A stretch of 64,000 bases of DNA, taken from assembly GCF_049243985.1 (NCBI RefSeq), contig NC_135386.1, positions 8,271,501-8,335,500 of the forward strand, read 5' to 3'. Source of the stretch: Paroedura picta. Lineage: Eukaryota > Chordata > Lepidosauria > Squamata > Gekkonidae. Below, piece by piece: positions 51,640 through 60,209 of the stretch (positions are counted from its first letter, which is position 1; every line of letters begins with the position of its first letter). The notes below the pieces were generated by a model, which worked only from the letters and a program-made list of their open reading frames with translations, did not search any database and was not told the origin of the DNA. The position numbers and the translations under genes were made by a program.

Positions 51640-54600
51640 CTAATTATCCCATTTTGAGCCAAAGATGCTTTGCATACCAGTGTCTTCACTGTCAGGCATC
51701 AGCCAGCCTTCTGATTCCAATAAATTTTTTGAAGTCTGTTCGGGGGTCACAGACTGGGACAATGCAGTGCTACAAACATTCCACAGGTTGGATGGAATTA
51801 AGGCCGGAACGGAATCCGCAGATTCCCCGAACGGAGAAACAGTCCTTACCGAAACTGTCTGAGGCCCTTGTCGCATATTTATTTCGGATGCATCCAAAGA
51901 GATGCCTGCAGCTGTTGGTGACATTATATTTGTGACTTTGTGCCCATTGATATAAACAGCGTAGCCTGTGACCTTGACCCCGTTATATGACCCTGATGGA
52001 TGAATGGTTTCTGGTAACCAGCTAATAACGGGTTCGTCTGCCGAGGAACCAGCTTGTACGCGGACATCGAGGGGAGCAGGAGGTGGTCCGGCCGATGGAG
52101 TCGTAAAGGTCATTTCCGCAGATTTTGGCTCCAACCACCCCTGAGGATACACCCAGTCTTCCCGAGGCACAAGAGGTTCTACTCTGACACGGTACTGAGT
52201 GCTGGGGTTGAGGTTTCGGAAAGTATAACCGTGGATCCCTGGTTTGGTCTCATCATGTTTCTCCTCATTAAGATACACCAGATGAGTGCAGCTACCACCG
52301 CTTGGGAACCAGGCGATTTCGGCTGATGTGGCAGTGATGTTCCTAAGATTCAGGAGACTTAGATTTTGGGGATAAGGCGCTGTTGCTTGGATTTCGCACA
52401 ACGTCCCTTCTGCTCCATCACACAGAAGATTAACACATCGATCTTCCTGTGGGCTGTTGCTTTTTTCCTCAAGGCCAGGGCTTTGGCGGGAGAAGCTGAA
52501 TTCACGGGCCGAGTCGTAGGAAATGTTGCTTGGTTCCGAAGGAATAAAACTGAACAATTCATTCCCTGCCACTTCCTCGACTAAATTTGAGGGCACGAAC
52601 CCTCGTCTGCCATCCATTAATTGCCCTGCATAAAAGCCATCTTCATCTTTGTCTCCACAGATATAAACATATTCTCCAGCTATGAGGGGAAGTTCCGCCT
52701 CGGGATTCTTATTAGGACCGCTGAAAGGATCATAACTATACCGTGCTAAAAAAAGACGGAGTCTGAAAGGATTTGGATGGATGTGTCCCAAATGACTGAG
52801 ATGTAGACGTTCTAATTCTTTCACTTGGGTTTCAAAGAGCTGGACTTCTTCTTGGTGTTCTCGTGTTATTTCTGTCTGGGCTTGCCGCAGCTGTCGTATT
52901 TCCTCTTCTTTCTTTTGCAGCTCTAGTAAAGTTTTCTGGTGTTCCCGTTCTAGCTGTTGCTGCCGTTCTGCTGTCTCTTGCATGCTCTTCACCGCTTGTT
53001 CTAGATTCTGCACTTTGATTTCAAGGCCTTGAGTCAACTGGACCACGGAATTTCGCTCGTCCGTTGCCTGTATCACTTTCACCTTCAGATCAGCGTTCTC
53101 ATTCTCCACCTTCTCCACCCGCTCGTTTTTCCCGCGGAGTTTAGCATTTTCTTCTGAGATCCGGGCATTTAGACTTAATAGTTTATGAAGTTTCAGTTTG
53201 ACGTCCTCACGTTTCTTCTGGTTCTCCTCTGCCACCAGCCCGAGGTTCTCACCTGGCTTATATTTCCCAACTAGTTGCTTTTCCAAAAGCTGTAAGGGAG
53301 ACTCGTGCTTGGAATGGCTTATTAAATTGCTGATTTCACAGTTCTTAGCGTCGCTGCTGAATGGTAGTTCTTGTGGTTCTCCAGGCTTCTTCAATATGTT
53401 CGGTGTTTTGCGTTTCTTCTTGGCTAAAGGAATGTCCTCGAAACACACCTGGTTGCTTGATGGTGCTTCCTGTAGGATGCCTGATGAAGACCCATTTCCA
53501 GTTACGCCAGAGGTCTGCGCAGAATCCCTCTGGGACTTGAGGGCTATGAGCCTCCGCAATCGTAGGACTTCCCTCCGGGACTCTCGTAGCCAGCTATCCA
53601 ACTCGTTGATATCAAGTAAACGGTGGTTCTCCTTCCTTGCAGATAACCTAGCCTGGAGTTCCTCACACTCCTTCTGTAAGGCCTCTATTTGCTGGTCTTT
53701 AGCCAGCAGGACACGGTCTTGCTCGTTCAGATCTTTTCCCTGCTGTAGAGCAAGCCCATTTTCACACAAGTCCCTACCAGAGCCACACAGGGCCAATGTT
53801 CCCGGGGTGTTGCTCATACCGCAGTTAGATTCCTGGAGTTTCTCAGCTGCTTCCTCCAGCCGCTTGGCAATGACAATCAGTTCGGCGCTTTTCCTTTTCA
53901 GTATTCTCACTTTCTCTTGCATGTCCGGCAAGCTTTGCTCCCTTAGCACTGCGTTCTCCTCCTCGAGGTGAGAGCATCTTTGCTCTAGAACCTTCCGGGC
54001 GTTCAACAGGTCTGTGTTCTGCTTCCTCAGCTGGTTATAACTGTCTCCAGAGGACCAGCCTTGCTGGGGCAGGTTTTCTTGGACACATTCGCCGGTGGCT
54101 CTCCAGCTATTAACTTTGTCTTCCGTGGGCAGGGAGGCCTTCCTGAACCTGTCCAGGGATGCCGCGAGGAGAGGTTTCCCTTCAAAGCGCTCCAGGATAT
54201 ATTTCAGGAACAGGCGCCTCTCCAGTTCGAGCTCCTCCTCCAGGTGGCGGATCCGGATGGCCTGATCGCTGTCGACCTCCCACCGGAGCTTGCCGAGGAC
54301 TTCTTCGAGTTTTGCATGGCACTCCGTGCTCAGTCGCCCTCCTGAGCCGCCTCCTCTTGGTCCACGACTGCCGCTTTCGTGGAGAACCAGCTCCTTTGCC
54401 AGCTGGCGCTGCAAGTCTCGAGCCTGCCGCATAGCCGCGTCTCGCTCCTGTTGCAGGAGCTGCTGGGCCTCGTGCAGCTCGGCCTTCTTCCAGCGCAGGA
54501 GGTCCCGTATCTCGGCTTCTCGCAGCTTCTTGGTCTCCTGCTTCAGCTGCTGGATCTCCCGAGCTTGCTGCTGCTCCCATTTGGAGTGGAGCTGGTCAGC

Positions 54601-54861
54601 CAATAGCTGCCGGTCCCGCTCGGCTGCTTCCCGGAGCTCCCGGATCTCAACAGTGAAGCGGCGTTGGGCCTCTTTCGAGCGCATGCGCTCGGCTTCCAGC
54701 TCCGCTCGAAGCGCCTCTCGTTCCCGCCGGTGGTCTTCCTGGAAATGCGATTGGGGTGGCCTGCAGCTGCCGCCATTTCCCTTGCTTCCGCGGGAGGGTT
54801 GGGGAGGATTGCGCAGGGATGGAGGCCCCCTGCCCCTGCCTGAAGGCGTTTCCTTGCTCAT
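51640..54861 (-). CDS. RIMBP3-like gene 1 (intronless, 1073 aa)
   Basis: Resembles RIM-binding proteins, and most closely mammalian RIMBP3, an intronless gene whose mouse product sits on the spermatid manchette. Residues 40-165 form a coiled coil (ALRAELEAERMRSKE, RDLLRWKKAELHEAQQLL). A conserved RRLFLKYILERFEG follows near 220. Further coiled coils lie at about 310-460 and 560-695. SH3 is about 702-765 (ARYSYDPF, DEDGFY, VPSNLVEEV). FN3 domains are about 830-920 (TATSAEIAWF, Trp851) and 922-1008 (ISWLPETIHPSGS). The protein stops 65 residues later, so SH3-II and SH3-III are absent. I chose the Met at 54861 (MSKETPSG) because genes 2 and 3 share it and human RIMBP3 starts MTKDSPS. An in-frame ATG 17 codons upstream is not shared by gene 2. 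The frame has no break. It could be called TSPOAP1-like, but the N-terminal block and missing first FN3 favour RIMBP3. Confidence 0.85.
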   Translation of the reverse strand: MSKETPSGRGRGPPSLRNPPQPSRGSKGNGGSCRPPQSHFQEDHRREREALRAELEAERMRSKEAQRRFTVEIRELREAAERDRQLLADQLHSKWEQQQAREIQQLKQETKKLREAEIRDLLRWKKAELHEAQQLLQQERDAAMRQARDLQRQLAKELVLHESGSRGPRGGGSGGRLSTECHAKLEEVLGKLRWEVDSDQAIRIRHLEEELELERRLFLKYILERFEGKPLLAASLDRFRKASLPTEDKVNSWRATGECVQENLPQQGWSSGDSYNQLRKQNTDLLNARKVLEQRCSHLEEENAVLREQSLPDMQEKVRILKRKSAELIVIAKRLEEAAEKLQESNCGMSNTPGTLALCGSGRDLCENGLALQQGKDLNEQDRVLLAKDQQIEALQKECEELQARLSARKENHRLLDINELDSWLRESRREVLRLRRLIALKSQRDSAQTSGVTGNGSSSGILQEAPSSNQVCFEDIPLAKKKRKTPNILKKPGEPQELPFSSDAKNCEISNLISHSKHESPLQLLEKQLVGKYKPGENLGLVAEENQKKREDVKLKLHKLLSLNARISEENAKLRGKNERVEKVENENADLKVKVIQATDERNSVVQLTQGLEIKVQNLEQAVKSMQETAERQQQLEREHQKTLLELQKKEEEIRQLRQAQTEITREHQEEVQLFETQVKELERLHLSHLGHIHPNPFRLRLFLARYSYDPFSGPNKNPEAELPLIAGEYVYICGDKDEDGFYAGQLMDGRRGFVPSNLVEEVAGNELFSFIPSEPSNISYDSAREFSFSRQSPGLEEKSNSPQEDRCVNLLCDGAEGTLCEIQATAPYPQNLSLLNLRNITATSAEIAWFPSGGSCTHLVYLNEEKHDETKPGIHGYTFRNLNPSTQYRVRVEPLVPREDWVYPQGWLEPKSAEMTFTTPSAGPPPAPLDVRVQAGSSADEPVISWLPETIHPSGSYNGVKVTGYAVYINGHKVTNIMSPTAAGISLDASEINMRQGPQTVSVRTVSPFGESADSVPALIPSNLWNVCSTALSQSVTPEQTSKNLLESEGWLMPDSEDTGMQSIFGSKWDN

Positions 54862-55080
54862 GACTGACCTGCTTGCTCGTTTGCACTTGTTCATTTGGGT
54901 AGTTTTCCCCAAATGACTTAAGTACCTTACCCTGAATGATTATGACCTAATTCCTCTTATTTCTCTGACATCATACTGAGTTGCCATGGAAACTACTTTT
55001 TGTGGTTGCCTAGGGCTATCCACTGCCTTTCAGACTCACCCACCCCCCTCTCCACATACCCGTGGTAATGTGGAGCTATG
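54862..55080 (-). promoter_or_regulatory. Proximal promoter of RIMBP3-like gene 1 (RFX X-box, CRE-like)
   Basis: This 5' flank is shared in order with genes 2 and 3. It holds GTTGCCATGGAAAC at 54980-54993, a perfect match to the X-box consensus GTHNYYATRRNAAC, about 120 bp from the start codon. A CRE-like TGATGTCA (minus strand) lies at 54966-54973. RFX and CREM/CREB factors drive ciliary and spermatid genes, so use in the testis is inferred. No TATA box was seen. Confidence 0.55.
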
Positions 55081-55083
55081 GAT

Positions 55084-55677
55084 TAGATGAAGCTTTTTCA
55101 ACCATCTTTGGCCATGGCGGGGTTTGATAGGAACATATATGGTCATATCACTCGATACATAGTTAACAATTTTTTAAAAAATATAATAAATTAACTTCCA
55201 CCCGTTTGGAAAACCCTTCCAGGGTCATCAAGGGACTTTTTCATTGAGTGGGGAATGATGTTAGCTTCGGCTGTATTGTAATATTATAGGACTTAGGCCT
55301 ATTCCGCACACATTGAATAATGCATTTTCAATGTGCTTTGGCAGCTGGAGTTTCCTGTGCAGAACAGGAAAATCTACTTCTAAAGTACATTGAAAGCACA
55401 TCTATTGTGTGCAGAATAGGCCCTGATCTCATGGCTGGAGTGTATGTTTGGTCTTCAGGTATGAACACTTGGCATTTGTATAAACCATAATAAAGATCTT
55501 TCTGTTTAGTGCTTTAAATATTCAAATCACACCTTATGTTATTCTAATCCAGCCTCTCTCAATTATCTGACCATTAACTCCCACCTATTTGGGGAATCCA
55601 TCCAGGGCCATTGAGAAACCCCTGAAACATTCTTCAGGCTCCACGAAACCCCTGAAATGGCACAATCATGGAGGATA
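55084..55677. mobile_element. hAT-like family-2 pieces and a TIR MITE between genes 1 and 2
   Basis: 55084-55255 is the 3' part of a family-2 element (GAACATATATGGTCATATCA, then TTCCACCCGTTTGG). 55294-55424 has 16-bp inverted ends (GGCCTATTCCGCACAC and GTGTGCAGAATAGGCC), an independent MITE. 55554-55677 is a rearranged family-2 piece flanked by a 16-bp direct repeat TATGTTATTCTAATCC (55535-55550 and 55676-55691). Confidence 0.65.
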
Positions 55678-55934
55678 TGTTATTCTAATCCATAAATACA
55701 GCCTTATAAGGTAGGCTGATGTAATTATCTCCACGTGGTTATGGGGAGCGGAGAGTGAGAGTCAGTGGATTGCCCAAAGCAACCACACAAAAGTGGCAAC
55801 TTAGTGTGAGGTCATAGAAATAAGAGGAGTGAGGTCATGAATCATTTAGAGAGAAATACTTCATCAGACGTTCAGGGGGAAGTACTCAAACAAACAAGTG
55901 CAAGCCAGCAAGTAGGCCTCTGGAGTGGTCAGCC
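55678..55934 (+). promoter_or_regulatory. 5' flank of RIMBP3-like gene 2 (degraded X-box)
   Basis: Aligns with the promoters of genes 1 and 3 (AAGCAACCACAC, AATAAGAGGAGTGAGGTCAT). A small deletion leaves only the GGCAAC half of the X-box (55795-55800). The CRE-like site reads TGAGGTCA at 55807-55814. The codons upstream of the start align with genes 1 and 3 but lack their first ATG. Confidence 0.5.
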
Positions 55935-58805
55935 ATGACCAAGGACACCCCCTCAGGCAGGGACGGGGGGCCTCCATCCCTGCGCGACCCTCACCAACCC
56001 TCCCAGGGAAGCAGGGGAAACGGCAGCAGGGGCAGGCCACCCCAGCCACACTTCCACGAAGACCACCGGCAGGAACGTGAGGCACTGCGAGCGGAGCTGG
56101 AAGCCGAGCGCCTGCGCTCAAAGGAGGCCTGGCACCGCTTCACAGTTGAGGTCCGGGAGCTCCGGGAAGCAGCCGAGCGGGACCGGCAGCTGCTCGCCGA
56201 CCAGCTGCACTCCAAATGGGAGCAACAGCGGGCCCGGGAGATCCAGCAGCTGAAGGAAGAGACCAAGAGGCTGCGAGAATCCGAAATCCGGCAGCTCCTG
56301 CGCTGGAAAGAGGCCGAGCTGCGTGAGGCCCAGGAGCTCCTGCAGCGGGAACGCGATGCTGCCATGCGGCACATGCGGGACTTGCAGCGTCAGCTGGCCA
56401 AAGAGCTGGTCAGCCATGGCAGCAGCAGCAGCAGCCGTGGAACACGAGGAGGCAGCTCAGGTGCGGGACTGAGTGCGGAGTGCAGTGCAAAACTCGAAGA
56501 AGTCCTAGGCCAGCTCCGGTGGGAGGTTGACGGCGATCAGGCCTCCCGGATCCGCCACCTGGAGGCGGAGCTCGACCTGGAAAGGCGGCTGTTCTTGAAG
56601 TATATTCTGGAGAGCTTTGAAGGGGAGCATCTCCTAGCTTGGCCCCTGCACAGGTTCGCGCAGGTCTCTCCGCCCCCCGAAACCAAAGTCAACTGCTGGA
56701 GGGCGGCAGGAGAACCTGCAGGAGGAGGCCTTTCCCAGCAAGGGCGGTTGACTGGAGGGGGTCATCACCAGCTGAAGAAGCAGGACGCAGGCCTGTTGAA
56801 TGCTCGGAAGGTCTTGGAGGAAAGATGCACCCACCTCGCGGAACCGAACTTACTGCTGAGGAAGAAACGCTCCCCAGATGTTCAGGACAACATGAACATA
56901 TTGAAGGGAAGTGGCGAGCTAGCTGGGATCGTCAAGCAGCTAGACGAAGCAGCCGAGAAACTCCAGGAATCTAAGCTCAGAGTCAGCAGTCCCCCAGGAC
57001 CATTGGATTGCTCTGATAGGGAATTGTGTGAGCAGCAGGCAAAACATCTGTATGAGCAAGACAGTGTCCTGCTGGCCAAAGACCCACCGACAGAAGTCTT
57101 ACAAGTGTGTCAGGAACTCCAGGCTAAGTTACCTGCAAGAAAGGAGGACAACGCTTTGTTCAACAGCAGTGGTTTCGATGGATGGCTGCAAGAGTCTCAG
57201 AGGGGTGTCCTACGATTACGGAGACCAAGGAAACTCCAGTCTCCGAGGGATTGTTTTCAGTACCCTAGAGTAACATCGAATGGTTCTTTGTCATCCGTCA
57301 TTCAGGAAGCATCATCCACCATCCATGGACGTTTCAAGGCCTCTTTAGCAAAGAAGAAACCGAAAACATGGAAGACGGCGAAGCGAGAGGCAGATGCACT
57401 GGTACTGCCATTAGGAAATGGGGCCAAAAGCTACAAAAACAGCACTTTAAAAACAGATTCAAAGAACAAACCCCAGTTACAGCTTCCCGAGAAGCAGCTT
57501 GTTGAAGAACGGAAGCTGTGGGGAAACCTCAGACATGGGGTAGAAGAAAAAGAGAGTTACGAGGTCGAACGGAAACGTCATAAAATATTAAGGGAAGATG
57601 CCCTGACTTGCTCAAACTCATCTGGGTCAGAATCCATGCAAAACAGTTCTAAGCCTGGTCTAAATCCAGAAGATATAAGAGGTCAATTGGAAGAGTGGGA
57701 AGCAGATAAAGTTTGTATACGGAGACCATCGGATAATCGAAATCCTTTCAAAATTTGTGGGTTTTTAGCAAGATACAGTTATGATCCTTTCAGTGGTCCT
57801 AATCAAAATCCTGAGGCAGAACTTCCCCTCACAGCTGGAGAATACGTTTATATCTGTGGAGGCAAGGATGAAGATGGCTTCTATGTAGGGGAATTAATGG
57901 ATGGCAGACGAGGGTTCGTGCCCTCAAATTTAGTCGAGGAAGTGGCAGGGGATGAATTATTTAGTTTCGTTCCTTTGGTGCCAAGGGACGTTCTCAATAA
58001 CTCAGCCCTTGAGCCAGATTTCTCCTGCCCAAATGCTGGTCACGAAAGGAAACGCAACTGCCCAGATGAAGATGAGTATCTTAGTCTTTTGTCTGACGGA
58101 GCAGAAGGGACATTGTGGGAAGGCCAGGCAGCATCTCCTCATCCCCAAAGTCTGAGTCTCCTGAATCTTCAGAACGTCACTGCCACATCAGCGCAAATCA
58201 CCTGGTTCCCAGGAAATCATAACCACACTCATCTAGTATACCTGAATGAGGAGAAGCATGAGGTGACCAACGCTGGGATGTGCTGCTATACTTTTCAAAA
58301 CCTCAGACCCAGCAGTCAGTACCGTGTCCAAGTGGAAGCTCTTGTGCTTCAGGAAGACTTGGTGTATCTCCGTGAGGGGCTGTGGCGGAAATCGGCAGAA
58401 ATGTTGTTTATGACTCCATCGGCAGGACCGCCTCATGCTCCCCTTGATGTCCACGTACAAGCTGATTCTTCTGCAGATGTTCTGGTCATTAGCTGGCTGC
58501 CAGAAACAATTCACCCATCAGGGTCATCAAATGGGGTCAGAGTCACAGGGTACGGTATTTATATCAGTGGGCGGAAAGTCACTGAAATAATGTCGCCGAC
58601 GGCGGGATGCGTCTCACTTAACGTTTCCCAAATAAATACGCGGCAAGGGCCTCAGACCGTTTCTGTAAGGACTGTTTCTCCGTTCGGGGAATCTGCGGAT
58701 TCCGTCCCAGCTTTAATTCCATCAAGCTTACGGGAAGTTCCTAGCACTGCATTGTCCCAGTCTGTGATCCCGGAAACGACTTCGAAAGAATTCCTGGAAT
58801 CATAG
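55935..58805 (+). CDS. RIMBP3-like gene 2 (intronless, 956 aa, diverged)
   Basis: Second intronless RIM-BP-like gene, head-to-head with gene 1 across 1.07 kb. It starts MTKDTPSGRDGG, very like mammalian RIMBP3. The N-terminal coiled coil (residues 40-165) and RRLFLKYILESFEG are conserved. The middle is diverged and about 100 codons of the second coiled coil found in genes 1 and 3 are missing, so the text passes from MQNSSKPGLNPEDIRGQLEE almost directly into SH3 at about 608-672 (ARYSYDPF, DEDGFYVGELMDGRRGFVPS). FN3 domains are about 735-822 (Trp757) and 829-922 (Trp854). The stop TAG at 58803-58805 is about 23 codons earlier than in gene 1, and the following bases still align with the gene 1 tail. 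The frame is open throughout, so it may be functional. Relaxed constraint is possible given the changed middle and weakened promoter. Confidence 0.8.
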   Translation: MTKDTPSGRDGGPPSLRDPHQPSQGSRGNGSRGRPPQPHFHEDHRQEREALRAELEAERLRSKEAWHRFTVEVRELREAAERDRQLLADQLHSKWEQQRAREIQQLKEETKRLRESEIRQLLRWKEAELREAQELLQRERDAAMRHMRDLQRQLAKELVSHGSSSSSRGTRGGSSGAGLSAECSAKLEEVLGQLRWEVDGDQASRIRHLEAELDLERRLFLKYILESFEGEHLLAWPLHRFAQVSPPPETKVNCWRAAGEPAGGGLSQQGRLTGGGHHQLKKQDAGLLNARKVLEERCTHLAEPNLLLRKKRSPDVQDNMNILKGSGELAGIVKQLDEAAEKLQESKLRVSSPPGPLDCSDRELCEQQAKHLYEQDSVLLAKDPPTEVLQVCQELQAKLPARKEDNALFNSSGFDGWLQESQRGVLRLRRPRKLQSPRDCFQYPRVTSNGSLSSVIQEASSTIHGRFKASLAKKKPKTWKTAKREADALVLPLGNGAKSYKNSTLKTDSKNKPQLQLPEKQLVEERKLWGNLRHGVEEKESYEVERKRHKILREDALTCSNSSGSESMQNSSKPGLNPEDIRGQLEEWEADKVCIRRPSDNRNPFKICGFLARYSYDPFSGPNQNPEAELPLTAGEYVYICGGKDEDGFYVGELMDGRRGFVPSNLVEEVAGDELFSFVPLVPRDVLNNSALEPDFSCPNAGHERKRNCPDEDEYLSLLSDGAEGTLWEGQAASPHPQSLSLLNLQNVTATSAQITWFPGNHNHTHLVYLNEEKHEVTNAGMCCYTFQNLRPSSQYRVQVEALVLQEDLVYLREGLWRKSAEMLFMTPSAGPPHAPLDVHVQADSSADVLVISWLPETIHPSGSSNGVRVTGYGIYISGRKVTEIMSPTAGCVSLNVSQINTRQGPQTVSVRTVSPFGESADSVPALIPSSLREVPSTALSQSVIPETTSKEFLES

Positions 58806-59067
58806 GGCAGGCCAGTTCCTGCAAAAGAATACACCGACAAGATAAGCGTCTTCGACTCAAATTGGGATTATTAAGAGCAAACCAGAGACCACAGATGGTT
58901 CCTCGTGTCCATGTTCTCTTGAAAAGTGGGATGGAAATGGCTTGAGTTCTGAACCCAGAGAACATCTTTCCAAGTAATAAAGACATGAGGCAGGCTACCA
59001 CACTGTGCAGTGTAATAGCTGTGATTTATTTGTTGGCTTCCTTGCTCTTTGGCTTCCCTTTAGACAG
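58806..59067 (+). other. 3' UTR and flank of RIMBP3-like gene 2
   Basis: Holds AATAAA at 58976-58981. It aligns with gene 3 from the tail region (CATGTTCTCTTGAAAAGTGG) through GATTTATTTGTTGGCTTCC to about 59065, where a family-2 hAT-like element cuts off the homology. Confidence 0.7.
58976..58981 (+). terminator. Poly(A) signal of RIMBP3-like gene 2
   Basis: AATAAA about 170 nt after the stop, in the position equivalent to the signals of genes 1 and 3. Confidence 0.7.
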
Positions 59068-59925
59068 CCTTTCTCAACTTTCTTACCACTGAGAAACCCC
59101 TGAAACATGCTTCAGGTTTTGAGAAACCCCAGAAGTGTTGCAATTGTGCAGAATATGTTTGGGAAGCAGAGCTGTGTACATGCCCACCCCAGGCCCCTCC
59201 CCTCCGGTCCCATCATGGGCTATTTGGGGGGTCAACATGACCATATATGGCCATATCACCCGATAAATGTTTCACAGATTTTAAAAATATATAATAAAAG
59301 TAGTGACACCCAGGCTCTCACAGCAATGTAGAACACATACTTGCTTTGGAGCTCTTTGATCCACCCCCTCCCCTCTCCCTTCCCCGACCTACTCCTTGGT
59401 CTCTTCCCCCCCACACACACACACATAAACACACACACAGTCCTTTCCCCTCCCTCCTTACCTGTTCTCCCAGGAGGTTCCCAGCCTCCTCTGGCCTGGA
59501 GGGCAACGCCTGGGTCTATGCCGGCGTTGCAGCCTATGGTCTGGCCCCCAGAGGCCTGGAGGACAGCCCCCGGAGGCCTCTGGGATGCTGCCTCAGCTTT
59601 GTCCAGCCATGCAGCCTCCACCAAGGCCCTCAGACGCCTCTGGGGTGATGCCTCAGTCAGCCACGTGGCCTCCATCCTGGCCCCCAGAGACCTCCGCTTC
59701 CACCTCCCTCCCTCCTCCCTCGTGGCCGGTGCCTCAGCCTCTAATCCACTGGCCGCCTTTCTCCCTCCCTACCATTTTTGGCCAGCTAACTGGGGAGGGA
59801 CTACAGACGTCATCTCCATAACCCATTTCCATCCCAAGAGGCACACCATTAGATGTGTTCCACATCAACAATTAACTCCCACCCATTTGGGAAGTCCTCC
59901 AAGGGCTGTCAAGGAACCCCAGCCT
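59068..59925 (+). mobile_element. hAT-like family-2 element split by a 565-bp insertion
   Basis: 59068-59300 is the left part (CAGCCTTTCTCAACTTTC to AAATATATAATAAAAG). 59866-59925 is the right part (AATTAACTCCCACCCATTTG, then CAAGGAACCCCAG). The intervening 59301-59865 is GC-rich, with several CCCAGAGGCCT-like motifs and a CA run at 59411-59441. A 218-codon ORF inside has no recognisable domain. Confidence 0.65.
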
Positions 59926-59939
59926 CAAATAGACTATTA

Positions 59940-60209
59940 TGCTCTGTTTCCAGTTCTAATCCATAAAAGCAACCTTATAATTACCTTCACACTATAGTGT
60001 GTGTGTGTGTGGGGGGTAACACTGAGAGGCAGTGGGTTGCCCCAGACAACTGCAAAATGCGGTTTCCACGCCAACTCAATGTGATGTCAGAATAATTAGT
60101 GGACTGAGATCATAAATCTTTCAGGGAAAAGTCCTTTAAAATTTGTCCAGAGTAGACTACTCAAATGAACAAGTGCACGCAAGCAAGTAGGCCCCCCACG
60201 CGGTCGGCC
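59940..60209 (+). promoter_or_regulatory. 5' flank of RIMBP3-like gene 3 (diverged X-box, CRE-like)
   Basis: Shares TTCTAATCCATAAA with gene 2, and CAGTGGGTTGCCCC plus the promoter block with genes 1 and 2. The X-box position reads GTTTCCACGCCAAC (60062-60075), two key bases off consensus. CRE-like TGATGTCA lies at 60082-60089. A GT run lies at 59998-60012. Confidence 0.5.

Noticed and set aside
59341-59997. 218-codon ORF before RIMBP3-like gene 3
   Set aside because: It is a low-complexity Pro/Ser/Ala-rich frame spanning an inserted fragment and a transposon piece. No domain, and overlapping frames are also open.
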